Of a stretch of 64,000 nt of DNA, positions 18,601 through 27,554 are shown piece after piece. Within the stretch, counting starts at the first letter, position 1, and the number at the start of each line of letters is the position of its first letter. Made by a program: the position numbers and the translations under genes. The stretch lies in the NCBI GenBank assembly GCA_002337455.1, contig DDGC01000028.1, forward strand, positions 62,001 to 126,000. The letters are read 5' to 3'. The DNA comes from Rhizobiales bacterium UBA1912. Lineage in GTDB: Bacteria; Pseudomonadota; Alphaproteobacteria; Rhizobiales; Devosiaceae. The notes under the pieces were generated by a model, which saw nothing but the letters and a program-made list of their open reading frames with translations, had not been told where the DNA came from and made no database searches.

Positions 18601-19572
18601 ATGTTTAGTGCGGCCGATTTTCCCAAGCCTACCCTGATTTCAGTCAATGGCGTGGAACTCGAAGTTTTTGAAGCGGGCCGGGAAAATGCAGGAAATCCCA
18701 TTGTGCTCTGTCACGGCTGGCCAGAACATGCCTTTTCCTGGCGCTATCAAGTGCCCGCCCTTGCAGCGGCGGGCTACCATGTCATCGTTCCCAGCCAGCG
18801 GGGGTATGGCAACTCGTCTCGTCCGGCCGAAGTCACAGATTATGACATTGAACATTTGTCGGGCGATCTCGTCGCCCTTCTCGATCACTACGGATATGTG
18901 GACGCCACCTTTGTCGGTCACGATTGGGGGGCAATGGTCGTCTGGGGACTGACCCTGCTGCATCCGGGCCGGGTCAAAAGAGTGATCAATCTGAGCTTGC
19001 CTTACCAGGAGCGCGGAGAAAGACCCTGGGTGGAGTTCATGGAAGAAGTACTTGGCGGCGACTACTATTTCGTCCACTTCAATCGGCAGCCGGGCGTCGC
19101 CGACGCTGTATTGGACGACAATACGTCCCGGTTTCTTCGCAATCTGTATCGAAAAAACGAGCCAATGGGTGAGCCAGAGCCGGGAATGATGATGATCAAT
19201 CTCGCCAGGGCGGAAGCACCACTCGGTGAGCCCTTGATGAGTGACAGTGAACTGGCTGTTTTCGTTTCGGCCTTTGAAACATCAGGGTTCACGAGCAGCA
19301 TAAACTGGTACCGCAACCTCGACCGCAACTGGCACCTGCTGGCGGAGGTGGACCCGATCATCCAGCAGCCCACGCTCATGATCCATGGTAATCGGGATGC
19401 GATTCCGAAGTCCCCAAACCTTACCGCGTTCGTACCCAATGTGGACGTGATCAGTCTCGATTGCGGTCACTGGATCCAGCAGGAAAAGCCGGAAGAAACC
19501 AACCAGGCGATCCTGAAATGGCTGGAACAGCAGGGTGACGCTAGGTCCATGACGCCCGTCGGTAGTGTCTGA
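18601..19572 (+). CDS. Epoxide-hydrolase-like alpha/beta hydrolase
   Basis: This is a 323-residue alpha/beta hydrolase with the epoxide-hydrolase pattern: HGWPE at about residues 38-42 and the nucleophile Asp108 in GHDWGA instead of a Ser elbow. A cap domain has Tyr residues able to polarise the epoxide, and the late His is in CGHWIQQEKPEE. These features favour soluble epoxide hydrolase over haloalkane dehalogenase, which usually lacks HGWPE. It was possibly acquired as a detoxification module with its WYL regulator. A GGAG-type ribosome site (AGCAAGGAGATAATTCC) precedes the ATG. Confidence 0.87.
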   Translation: MFSAADFPKPTLISVNGVELEVFEAGRENAGNPIVLCHGWPEHAFSWRYQVPALAAAGYHVIVPSQRGYGNSSRPAEVTDYDIEHLSGDLVALLDHYGYVDATFVGHDWGAMVVWGLTLLHPGRVKRVINLSLPYQERGERPWVEFMEEVLGGDYYFVHFNRQPGVADAVLDDNTSRFLRNLYRKNEPMGEPEPGMMMINLARAEAPLGEPLMSDSELAVFVSAFETSGFTSSINWYRNLDRNWHLLAEVDPIIQQPTLMIHGNRDAIPKSPNLTAFVPNVDVISLDCGHWIQQEKPEETNQAILKWLEQQGDARSMTPVGSV

Positions 19573-19586
19573 GACCCGTCGTATCG

Positions 19587-20666
19587 CTATGGAGCGGCAG
19601 GGCGCTTTGAGGCTGTCTGTGCCGGATCGATGGAGGCGAGACCGGTAAGGATCAGCACGATCAGGTCGGCCTGCCGGCGCGTACCGGTCTTGTCGAACAG
19701 GTTCCGCAGGTGGAACGCCACGGTGGTTGCTGAAATCGCGAGGTCCTGAGCGATCTCGTCGGTTCGCCGTCCGCCTGCCAGGGCGCTGGCGACTTCGGCC
19801 TCGGTCGGCGTCAATCCGAACACATCGGATAGAATGACATTGGATACCTCCGGGCGGCGCGCCGGATCGGAGATGAAGACGACAGCGAGATTGTCCTGTG
19901 GGCCGGCATCGGCTGGTTCCGGCAGAGAACATACGGTCAGGAGCAGATCCTGCGGGCTCGATCGCCTCGGAATACACAGGCTGGCGAGGTAATCTTCTCC
20001 GCGGGCCGAAGCGGCGCACGCGGTCTCGATAAGGGCTCTCAGGCTGGCACTGGACACTCTCGAGCCAACTCGAAGCGTCCCGCCAAGGACGAGGCCGTCT
20101 TCGGCGTCGTGCATGTCCTTGGCTGCCTGGTTTGCGAAGGTGATCTTTGAACGTGAGGCGATGAGCACGCCAAACGACAACATATCGAGGATGCGTTCGA
20201 TTCCGGAGCGCCGCTCCGCTGCGGGAACGCTGAGGGCTTTGCGCAGCGCTGCGATATCCCGCTCGGTTTTTTTGTCCATCCTTGAGACCTGGTCGAGGCG
20301 CGCCTTTACGGTGGCGAGCAAAAGATCGTAGTCGATGGGTTTGACGAGATAGTCATCTGCGCCGGCGAGCTTTCCGGCAATGACGGATTCGCGTTCATGA
20401 AGGGCGGTCAGGAATACAAGGGGCACATCGGCCAGATCGGGGTGACGGGCACGAACCGCCTCGAGAAACCCAAACCCGTCCAGATGCGGCATGGAAATAT
20501 CGCACAGGATGAGATCGGGCCGCTCTGAATCGAGCATGGCAAGCGCCTGGCGCCCGTCGGCAGCTCCGCGCGCCCGATACCCGGCTGCCGTCAGCTCGTC
20601 GATAATGTCCTGTCGCAAGTGGAGCTCATCCTCGATGCACAGGATGTTTCTCTTGGTCTTGGTCAC
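19587..20666 (-). CDS. Response regulator with receiver, PAS-like linker and LuxR-type DNA-binding domain
   Basis: This is a 359-residue two-component regulator. Residues 1-125 are a receiver with acidic pair E12-D13, phospho-acceptor D56 (LILCDISMP), the Thr in FLTAL and the Lys in VKPIDYD. A middle domain resembling a PAS/linker follows. A C-terminal LuxR helix-turn-helix is at about residues 290-350 (LTPTEAEVASALAGG, then ISATTVAFHLRNLFDKTGTRRQADL). The nearby histidine kinase at 22521 is the obvious partner candidate, though it is on the opposite strand with two genes in between. Confidence 0.9.
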   Translation of the reverse strand: MTKTKRNILCIEDELHLRQDIIDELTAAGYRARGAADGRQALAMLDSERPDLILCDISMPHLDGFGFLEAVRARHPDLADVPLVFLTALHERESVIAGKLAGADDYLVKPIDYDLLLATVKARLDQVSRMDKKTERDIAALRKALSVPAAERRSGIERILDMLSFGVLIASRSKITFANQAAKDMHDAEDGLVLGGTLRVGSRVSSASLRALIETACAASARGEDYLASLCIPRRSSPQDLLLTVCSLPEPADAGPQDNLAVVFISDPARRPEVSNVILSDVFGLTPTEAEVASALAGGRRTDEIAQDLAISATTVAFHLRNLFDKTGTRRQADLIVLILTGLASIDPAQTASKRPAAP

Positions 20667-20826
20667 CGGCGATTGCCTCCCCTGACGGCAAAGAACATGC
20701 CCAACGCCAGTTCACACGAACTCTAGTCCGATGCCAACCTCCGCCACCCCCTGCAAACGAACGGGGACGATCGCGTTCGGCCGCAATAGAGTGGCGCCGG
20801 ATCGAACTGGAATGGAGTTGTGGCCC

Positions 20827-21807
20827 ATGTGGGATTTCTCGGTCGCGCGGGCATTGGGGCTCATGTTCAAGACGCTGCCCTTCGTCATGCTGCGTGTCGC
20901 TGTGTATTTTGGGGTGGCAGTTGCCTATGTGCTCGCCACGGGAACCGGGGCCGGTATCGGCTGGGGCGTCGGTGGTTTCGGCGACGAGGGGTTCAGGGCC
21001 AGCACGACCCTTTGGGGTGGTGTTATCGGCTTTGGCCTCACGGCTGCCGTCATGTACCTGCTGCGCGAATATATCCTCTATATCGTGAAAGCGGGCCACA
21101 TTGCCGTGCTGATCAAGCTTCTCGACGGGGAACGGATGCCCGAGGGGCGCTCGCAGATCACCTATGCCCGTGAGGAAGTGACGAAACGGTTCGCGCAGGC
21201 CAGCGTGCTGTTCGGTGTCGATCAACTCGTCAAAGGCGTGCTGCGCGCCATTACCGGACTGGTCCGTGGCATTGTGAGCATCCTGCCCATCCCCGGTGCC
21301 CAGCAACTGGTCTCGGTTGTTCAAGCGTTCCTGCGCATCGCGGTCGGGTTTATCGACGAGGTCATCCTTGCCTACGCCATTCGCACCAAATCCAACAATG
21401 CCTGGGCCTCTGCTCAGACGGCGCTGGTCCTTTACGCCCAGAACTACAAGCCCATGCTCAAGAATGCAGCATGGCTGGCGCTTATCGTTTATGGCCTGTC
21501 CTTCGTGGTTTTCCTGGTCATGCTCGCGCCAGCGGCATTGGCCGTCTATCTCATTCCCGGTGCCTGGTCGGCAGGGGGCGTGATTTTCGCGCTTTTGTTT
21601 GCGTGGGCCGTAAAGGCGGCCCTGCTCGAGCCCTTCGCGATAACCTGCATGATGGACGTTTATTTCCGCACCATCGAGGGACAGGTTCCCGATCCGGCAT
21701 GGGAGGCCAAGCTTGAGAACCTGTCGCGCAAATTCAGAACGCTCAAGGAAAAGGCTGCCACCTATCAGCCGCCCCGGGCTACGGATGCTGAAACCGCGAC
21801 TGCCTGA
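20827..21807 (+). CDS. Uncharacterised multi-pass membrane protein
   Basis: This is a 326-residue protein with several hydrophobic stretches: ALGLMFKTLPFVMLRVAVYFGVAVAY near the start, a Gly-rich loop, TLWGGVIGFGLTAAVMYLL, and a C-terminal hydrophobic cluster around LIVYGLSFVVFLVMLAPAAL. It has a charged soluble tail. I do not recognise an enzymatic motif. The start at 20827 is preferred because GGAG lies nine bases upstream; an ATG at 20812 in the same frame is possible but lacks a good site. It sits between a response regulator and a sensor module, which may mean a stress-related role, but that is a guess. Confidence 0.75.
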   Translation: MWDFSVARALGLMFKTLPFVMLRVAVYFGVAVAYVLATGTGAGIGWGVGGFGDEGFRASTTLWGGVIGFGLTAAVMYLLREYILYIVKAGHIAVLIKLLDGERMPEGRSQITYAREEVTKRFAQASVLFGVDQLVKGVLRAITGLVRGIVSILPIPGAQQLVSVVQAFLRIAVGFIDEVILAYAIRTKSNNAWASAQTALVLYAQNYKPMLKNAAWLALIVYGLSFVVFLVMLAPAALAVYLIPGAWSAGGVIFALLFAWAVKAALLEPFAITCMMDVYFRTIEGQVPDPAWEAKLENLSRKFRTLKEKAATYQPPRATDAETATA

Positions 21808-21996
21808 TCTGTAGTTCTACCGAAACAGGCCCCGGCGGACGGGGAGAAAATGGGGCCTTCGGCATCGGTCTCGTGGACAGGACCGCACTTGTCTGGTTTC
21901 CTGTGCTTATTCAGCAAGGAAACCGGGGGACGTTTAATGTTGCCATGTGTATTTCCCGAAGTTCGTCGGGTCATCCGGAAAAGTTGTGCAGCACCG

Positions 21997-22524
21997 ATGA
22001 AATCGAAGCGCCCAACGATACTGCGAACGGGCTGTGCAACTTTTTTGCTTTTGTTCGGCCTGTCCGCTGCCCGGGCCGACGAAGGCGCATTGGCCGCTCC
22101 GGCGGGCGAGATCATTCTCACGATTACCGGAAATATAGCGCGCACCAACCATGATGACATGGCGGTCTTTGACGAAGAGATGCTGGCGACGCTCCCCACA
22201 GCAGTTCTCGAAACAACGACTGTCGTTACCGACGGGGTAAGGCGCTTTGACGGATTTCTAGTGCGCGATCTGCTCGACCGCGTCGGTGCCGACGGCGAAA
22301 CCGTGACGGCGATTGCGCTCAACGATTATGTCATCGACATTCCCATGGCCGATTTCGAGCGTTTCGAGGTGATTGCCGCGACCCACATGGATGGGGATCG
22401 CCTACTTCGCAGCGACAAGGGACCCCTGTGGATCGTCTATCCACGAGATGATCATGTCGAGTTGCAGGACATCCGCTACGACTACCGTTGGGTTTGGCAG
22501 CTCATAGAGCTGGATGTGAAATGA
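21997..22524 (+). CDS. Periplasmic sulfite-oxidase-fold (molybdopterin-binding-like) protein, probably sensory
   Basis: This is a 175-residue exported protein. An N-terminal signal peptide (TGCATFLLLFGLSAARAD) is followed by a domain matching the short molybdopterin-oxidoreductase-like family: FLVRDLLDRVG, IALNDYVIDIPMADF and KGPLWIVYP. The only Cys is in the signal peptide, so the Cys that ligates molybdenum in true sulfite oxidases is absent after export. Its stop overlaps the histidine-kinase start (ATGA), so it is probably the kinase's periplasmic input partner. An in-frame ATG at 21937 with a GGGGGA site would add 20 residues before the signal peptide and is an alternative start. Confidence 0.75.
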   Translation: MKSKRPTILRTGCATFLLLFGLSAARADEGALAAPAGEIILTITGNIARTNHDDMAVFDEEMLATLPTAVLETTTVVTDGVRRFDGFLVRDLLDRVGADGETVTAIALNDYVIDIPMADFERFEVIAATHMDGDRLLRSDKGPLWIVYPRDDHVELQDIRYDYRWVWQLIELDVK

Positions 22525-23888
22525 CCCGACGGCGCGATCTGGCCGCTTACACGGTAGCTGGGGTCGCCATCGTCGTGTTTGCCATCCTCCTTTCGTTTGC
22601 CCTTCTGAGGCTGGCCGAGACCGAAGCCGAAATGCGCGAGAACGAAGGCGACAACATGCTCTGGGCGATATCGCGAGCCCAGTCTGCCGCGCTGCTACTC
22701 GATTCCGCCGTTTCCCGGCAGGCAAGCATTCCTCAGGTCACCGCGGATGTCGAAAGACGCTACAACGTTGTGCTCAGCAGGCTGACCCTGCTCTCTGATG
22801 GGCCGCAACGGCGCTACATGCAGGAGCTTGGCCTCGACGACGAAGTTGAGGCCGCGGCGCGGCTGACACAAGCGCTTGAACCCCAAATTCTCGACCTGGC
22901 CTTCGGCGACTTCGAAACCGCGGCGTCAATTCACGATGCCCTTGCGCCGCTGATCGAGGCCCTGGGGCGTGCCGGCAATCAATCCATGGTCAGGCAATGG
23001 GAAGCAACCGGCGCCCGATCGGATCGGCAGCGCGCGGCTATCGGCCAGGTCATAACCTCCATTGTTGCGATTATTGCCCTTGGCATATTTCTGTCCTTCA
23101 CCTTGCTTCGCGCCATGGCCGAACGCCAGCAGGTCCGGCATTTCCTGTCGCGCGAGCGCGAGACAGCAGAACTTTATCGCGGCTTTGTAGCCCTGGTTTC
23201 GCACCAGTTCCGCACCCCGCTTGCGGTCATGGATTCAGCAATGCAACGCGTGTTGCGCAGCGGCGAGGCCATGTCCCGCGCCGAAATCGACCAAAGGGCG
23301 GGCCAGGTCCGCGCCGAGATCAGAGGACTGACCACCCTCCTCGACGCCACGCTCGATGTCGTCCGGCTTGAAGCCGGTCAGGTCACGGCAACGCCCGCGC
23401 GCTGCGAGATCGAAAGCCTTATTGAGCAGGCGAAAGCCCGCCAGCTGGCAGAAACGCCCGACCGTACGATCGGCGTCAGCGTTGGTGACGAGGTTCCGCC
23501 GTCTCTCACGACAGATCCGGTTCTCGCTGAACAGATCCTTGCCAATCTCATTTCCAACGCCGTCAAATACTCCCCGGAAACCGAGCCGGTATCCGTAAGC
23601 GTAAGCGCTGAAAACAGACAGATCTGTTTTGCCGTCGAGGATCGGGGGATTGGCGTGCCCTATGAGGAACAGGACAAACTGTTCAGCCGCTTTTTCCGCG
23701 CCAGCACCGCCCAGGGCGTGCCGGGAACCGGTGTGGGACTGTCCACGTCGCACCAGCTTGCGCGATTTCTCGGCGGAGAGTTGGATTTTGTCAGCCATTC
23801 CGGCATCGGGTCGGTCTTTACGCTCAGGCTCCCCGACGAATGGGCCGGCCCGCTTGCGGTGTCCGACCCCGAACGATCTCCCGCCTGA
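22521..23888 (+). CDS. Membrane sensor histidine kinase
   Basis: This is a 455-residue kinase with a transmembrane helix at about residues 10-30, a roughly 140-residue periplasmic helical sensor, and a second helix at about 174-196. The dimerisation/phospho-acceptor helix follows with His228 in VALVSHQFRTPL. The ATPase domain has N (LISNAVKYS), G1 (VEDRGIGVPYEEQ) and G2 (GTGVGLS) boxes. It is translationally coupled to the sulfite-oxidase-fold protein. The LuxR-type response regulator at 19587-20666 is the nearest possible phosphorylation target. Confidence 0.92.
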   Translation: MTRRRDLAAYTVAGVAIVVFAILLSFALLRLAETEAEMRENEGDNMLWAISRAQSAALLLDSAVSRQASIPQVTADVERRYNVVLSRLTLLSDGPQRRYMQELGLDDEVEAAARLTQALEPQILDLAFGDFETAASIHDALAPLIEALGRAGNQSMVRQWEATGARSDRQRAAIGQVITSIVAIIALGIFLSFTLLRAMAERQQVRHFLSRERETAELYRGFVALVSHQFRTPLAVMDSAMQRVLRSGEAMSRAEIDQRAGQVRAEIRGLTTLLDATLDVVRLEAGQVTATPARCEIESLIEQAKARQLAETPDRTIGVSVGDEVPPSLTTDPVLAEQILANLISNAVKYSPETEPVSVSVSAENRQICFAVEDRGIGVPYEEQDKLFSRFFRASTAQGVPGTGVGLSTSHQLARFLGGELDFVSHSGIGSVFTLRLPDEWAGPLAVSDPERSPA

Positions 23889-23905
23889 CGCTGGCGGCCG
23901 GCGTG

Positions 23906-24472
23906 TCAGTTGCCGGCTTCTTCCAGAATGAGCCGCTGGGTCATTGTCATGCCATCGACGGACCAGGATGACTGCCCGCCGACAAGCGTGCCGTTGGAGG
24001 CGGCGAAGAGCCGAATGGTGAATTCAAACTGCCTTCCTTCCTGAGACGTAGCGGTGCCTGTTCCCATAAGCCTCACCAGCGTATTCACGTCACAGCCAAG
24101 CATGAGCCCGATATCGTCGGTGCTCACGACCGGGGTGCCCCCGATAGTGTCGGGGCCGCTCCAGTCCGGCTCGTCATCGGCAACGGGATGCAGCTCGATG
24201 GCCTGCGTATCGTCGGCATAGAGAACCAGGGTGCCGTCAATCATGGCAAGGGTGGATTGATGAGTCTGAATGTTGGGGAGGGGCAGGGAACGCCCGCCTG
24301 ATCTGAGCACGCTGGGCCCGGTGGTCACCGTATACACCCCGACCAGGTCTTCAGGCGAGGGCTGGTACTCGCAAAATACCATTGGATCGGCTTCCTGCGC
24401 CATGGCGGGTAGCGGAGCGCACGGTGCGGCAAGTGCTATCGTGAGCAATGCGCCTTTGAAAACAGTGGTCAT
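23906..24472 (-). CDS. Exported protein of unknown function
   Basis: This is a 188-residue protein with a clear signal peptide (FKGALLTIALAAPCAPLPAMAQ). The mature part is rich in acidic residues and beta-strand patterns, with two Cys (FCEYQ and LGCDVN) that could form a disulfide. I do not recognise the family. It is the last gene of a same-strand trio with 24532-26358 and 26355-26843, all exported, which suggests one secreted or periplasmic assembly. Confidence 0.75.
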   Translation of the reverse strand: MTTVFKGALLTIALAAPCAPLPAMAQEADPMVFCEYQPSPEDLVGVYTVTTGPSVLRSGGRSLPLPNIQTHQSTLAMIDGTLVLYADDTQAIELHPVADDEPDWSGPDTIGGTPVVSTDDIGLMLGCDVNTLVRLMGTGTATSQEGRQFEFTIRLFAASNGTLVGGQSSWSVDGMTMTQRLILEEAGN

Positions 24473-24531
24473 CTTCTTCCTCCCGGGTTGATCTGAACTT
24501 CGTTGTCATCCGCTGCGCCCACGACCACGGT

Positions 24532-26358
24532 TCACGTCCCGATGCAGGAGGCGACATTGACCCTGGACGCCACGGCGGCGTTCGGGACGCTGAAGGCCAC
24601 TTCGATTTCAAGATCACGCGGTCCGGCCGGCGGAGCATCATAGGGGAGGGTCGTGGGGCGGGTTGTTGTCCAGGTTCCCGCGATGCGCGCGTGCCCGACG
24701 ATCCAGTGGGGTGTGATCAACTCAATCGTTACGACGCCAGCCTGGCCCATGTACCGCATCGCGTACTCTCCAATCAGCGGGTGTCCCTCGTCCAGAATGA
24801 AGGTCGCTACGACCTGACCGGCATATTCCTGAGCATGAGCTTGCTGGCCTACGGTTTCCCTGGGCTCTGGCCCGGCAATCGGGTAATCGCCCGGCGGCAT
24901 CGGGCCATTCTGAAGCAGCATCATGCCGAGGCTGGCGCGCCTGTCGGTTGCAATCATATCAAGCTGGAACATGCAGGGGTCATCCAGCCCGGCTTCGAGG
25001 ATAAGCCGCAGGCGCATCGGCCCCCAAAACTGGCCCAGCGCTCTTGCCGAAATGGAAAGAGGCGCATCGATTCCTGCATCGCCGGATTGAGCCCCATCGC
25101 TCCGCATTTCGACAAATTCCTGGTAGACCGTCACGACTAACTTGAAATTCTGCTCGCGAGAGGCGGCAGCATCGCGCGATACATTGGCGACGCGGACGAA
25201 CAACTCGCTGTCGAGGTCTTCGCCGGTCTCGAAGTAGACGTTGCGATCTGCCCCCGACACTTCGTCATATCGCTTGTCTCCGACGATCAAGTGAAACGCA
25301 TCGGGGTCCTCGGTTTCGAGCCGGATTTCGACGGCGCGACTGCCGTTTCCATCCGTGGCAACAGATGCTGGAATGTCGACGCTGAAGGCTCGCGCTGCGA
25401 GAGGCCTCACGGTTGCCTCTGTCTCCACCGAAGCAGTTGCCGTTTGATCGGGGACGGGTTTGACCTCAATCACGTCTTCAAAAAAGCCCGGGTGGTTGCC
25501 AACCTCTGCGGTGAACGCGGGGTAGATGTCGTAGAGACCGTCAGGATCGATCGTTCGCAGTGCGGCATCTGCAATGGCTACCGACCTACCGAGATTGAGG
25601 TGGTTTTCGGCCTCGACCAGAAAATCATGAAAGATGGCGTAGCGGCTGTCGGGCGCGCCGCCATAGCGCTTCGCCAGATACAACCAGAAAGGATAGGACG
25701 CGTATTTGCCATCGTCGGGGTCGCCGGTGACCGAAGCGAGATTGTCCAGGGAATAGTCGAGATAGGGCGTGCCCGTACTTGAAATTCCGGTCCCTGCACC
25801 AGCCAATGCCAGCGCGATTGCCTCGGCCATTCCTTCGCTGATCCAGTCACTTTCGCGGGAGACGAACAATTGCCGGTTTCCATAGGAAGCCTGGACGGCG
25901 TGAAAAAGCTCATGGGCCGCCGTGCCCATATACTGATCGGTTTCAGTGCCCAAAGCGAAAAACAAGCCGTAGGCAATGGACAATTTGCCGTCGGACAGGG
26001 AGTAGTTGCCAGCGCGGCCTGTTCCCTCGATCGTGATCGGTTCTTCTTGAAGATGAACGATGTAGGGAGAGTTCGGATCGAGCGGCGGGCTTCTTTGCAC
26101 GTGCGGGGAGCGAAACCCCATATCTTTCAATTTCTGGCTCACGTCCTGCAATTGCTCGAGGACAACTGCGACGCCATGATCTCCAAGATCACAGCTTGCC
26201 CCATTATCCGCGATGCAAGCCGGGTCCCAGTCGGTTATCTGCCAGATCTGTGCCTGTATCGGCGTCGCCAGAACAATTGCGGTCAGCGCGGCCAGACCGG
26301 CGATGTGTTTCCTCGATGCGGCAAGTTGCGCGAGGCGAGCTTTGAGCCTTGGCCTCAC
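24532..26358 (-). CDS. Large exported protein with HExxH metallopeptidase motif (gluzincin-like)
   Basis: This is a 608-residue protein with an N-terminal hydrophobic signal (HIAGLAALTAIVLATPIQAQ). Near residues 148-153 it reads AHELFH, a zinc-peptidase HExxH. Twenty-odd residues later WISEGMAEAIAL supplies a Glu at about 175, as in gluzincin-type peptidases. The C-terminal half is beta-rich and may bind substrate or partner proteins. I do not recognise a named family. It starts within the stop of the upstream exported gene (ATGA overlap), so the two are co-translated. Confidence 0.78.
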   Translation of the reverse strand: MRPRLKARLAQLAASRKHIAGLAALTAIVLATPIQAQIWQITDWDPACIADNGASCDLGDHGVAVVLEQLQDVSQKLKDMGFRSPHVQRSPPLDPNSPYIVHLQEEPITIEGTGRAGNYSLSDGKLSIAYGLFFALGTETDQYMGTAAHELFHAVQASYGNRQLFVSRESDWISEGMAEAIALALAGAGTGISSTGTPYLDYSLDNLASVTGDPDDGKYASYPFWLYLAKRYGGAPDSRYAIFHDFLVEAENHLNLGRSVAIADAALRTIDPDGLYDIYPAFTAEVGNHPGFFEDVIEVKPVPDQTATASVETEATVRPLAARAFSVDIPASVATDGNGSRAVEIRLETEDPDAFHLIVGDKRYDEVSGADRNVYFETGEDLDSELFVRVANVSRDAAASREQNFKLVVTVYQEFVEMRSDGAQSGDAGIDAPLSISARALGQFWGPMRLRLILEAGLDDPCMFQLDMIATDRRASLGMMLLQNGPMPPGDYPIAGPEPRETVGQQAHAQEYAGQVVATFILDEGHPLIGEYAMRYMGQAGVVTIELITPHWIVGHARIAGTWTTTRPTTLPYDAPPAGPRDLEIEVAFSVPNAAVASRVNVASCIGT

Positions 26359-26843
26359 AGCTTTTCCAGGACAGCATCGAAGGTCAGGTCGATGCTCAGC
26401 GTATCGTCAGGGTCGGGGTTTTTTTGACCGATCCGGTCCATCTTTGTGAGGACACCTGCTACTCGACAGTTGATCTCCAGCATGTTGCCGGTGAACGAAA
26501 AGCTCGTAAGCATGAAGGAGAGCCCCTCGTCGGCTTCGCCGAAATAGATGCGAAGGGGATTTGCGTGGTTTTCAACGCTGACTTCGGCGTGGGAGAAGGT
26601 TCCGTCCAGATCACCTATCCACTCGGCGCCCAGAGCCAGGGCACCCAGGCCGCGCTCCCCCAGAGCTTCGCCTATGATGTAGAGGGAAATGTGCGAATTT
26701 CCGTGGTCCGATTGCTGAGCGTAAACCGTGAGTTCCACCTCCTGGCCGTCAATGGTGCCGGTCACCGTACCGCCAGGCTCCAATGCCAACGCAGGCATGG
26801 TTGCGAAGAGAAGGCCAGCGATGGTTGTGATCAAGTTGCGCAT
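26355..26843 (-). CDS. Small exported protein of unknown function
   Basis: This is a 162-residue protein with a signal peptide (NLITTIAGLLFATMPALA) and a beta-rich mature domain (GGTVTGTIDGQEVELTVY). There is a single Cys near the end (INCRV). It is the first gene of the exported trio and overlaps the metallopeptidase-like gene by 4 bp. Function unknown; a chaperone, inhibitor or substrate of the peptidase would fit the arrangement. The upstream 125-bp gap holds GGTAC-CGGA-GTACC near 26860, perhaps a weak operator. Confidence 0.72.
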   Translation of the reverse strand: MRNLITTIAGLLFATMPALALEPGGTVTGTIDGQEVELTVYAQQSDHGNSHISLYIIGEALGERGLGALALGAEWIGDLDGTFSHAEVSVENHANPLRIYFGEADEGLSFMLTSFSFTGNMLEINCRVAGVLTKMDRIGQKNPDPDDTLSIDLTFDAVLEKL

Positions 26844-26968
26844 GAAACGTCTCCTCTGGTACCGGAGTACCCGTTTCGAAAGCTACGCGGGGCAGGGAGC
26901 CGTGTCCCCGTTCGTTCGAAGGGGGTGAACCAATTATACGCTTGGGAACTCGTCGCGCGCCGGCCGGA

Positions 26969-27439
26969 TTATCGCAGCGGCAGGCCGCTCGGTTCCTTGA
27001 GGACTGTCAGGATGATGTCGGAGCGGACCTGGCCGACCTTGGGGTAAGGCAGGAGATGCATGTGGATGAACGAGGCGAAGCTCTCAAGGTCACGGGTGTG
27101 TACGTGAAGGATATAGTCGGCGTCGCCTGACACCGAATAGGCAGCAAGTACTTCCCGATAGCCCTCAAGATACCGCGAGAAATCTTCCGCGTGCTCCTTG
27201 CCGTGGCTGGCAAGGTTGACCCGCACCATCGCCTGGAGCGTGAAGCCCAGTTTTTCGGCTGAAAGGCGCGCGCCATAGCCCTTGATAATGCCGGCCTTCT
27301 CCAGCGTGGAACGTCGGCGCGAACACTGCGATGCGGATAGATTCACGATCTCCGCGAGTTCAGCGTTCGTCAGATTGGCGTTCCGCTGCAGCGCATCCAA
27401 TATCGCAATATCAAAGCCATCCATGCGCATTTCTTGCAT
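26969..27439 (-). CDS. Lrp/AsnC-family transcriptional regulator
   Basis: This is a 156-residue Lrp-type regulator. The N-terminal helix-turn-helix (NAELAEIVNLSASQCSRRRSTLEKAG) is followed by an AsnC ligand domain with the SGDADYILHVHTRDL segment. It is divergent from the 4-hydroxyphenylpyruvate dioxygenase gene, so it likely senses an aromatic amino acid or derivative and controls hppD. In-frame ATGs at 27427 and 27421 are alternatives to the first. Confidence 0.9.
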   Translation of the reverse strand: MQEMRMDGFDIAILDALQRNANLTNAELAEIVNLSASQCSRRRSTLEKAGIIKGYGARLSAEKLGFTLQAMVRVNLASHGKEHAEDFSRYLEGYREVLAAYSVSGDADYILHVHTRDLESFASFIHMHLLPYPKVGQVRSDIILTVLKEPSGLPLR

Positions 27440-27554
27440 TTATCTGCCTTCGGTGCTCCGGTTTGTGCAGATCGTGCCAGCGCGCCATGCATAATGCAAG
27501 CTCCCTGCATGCCGGATCTGCGATAATCCTGCCGTCACAAGAAGGAGGATTTCC

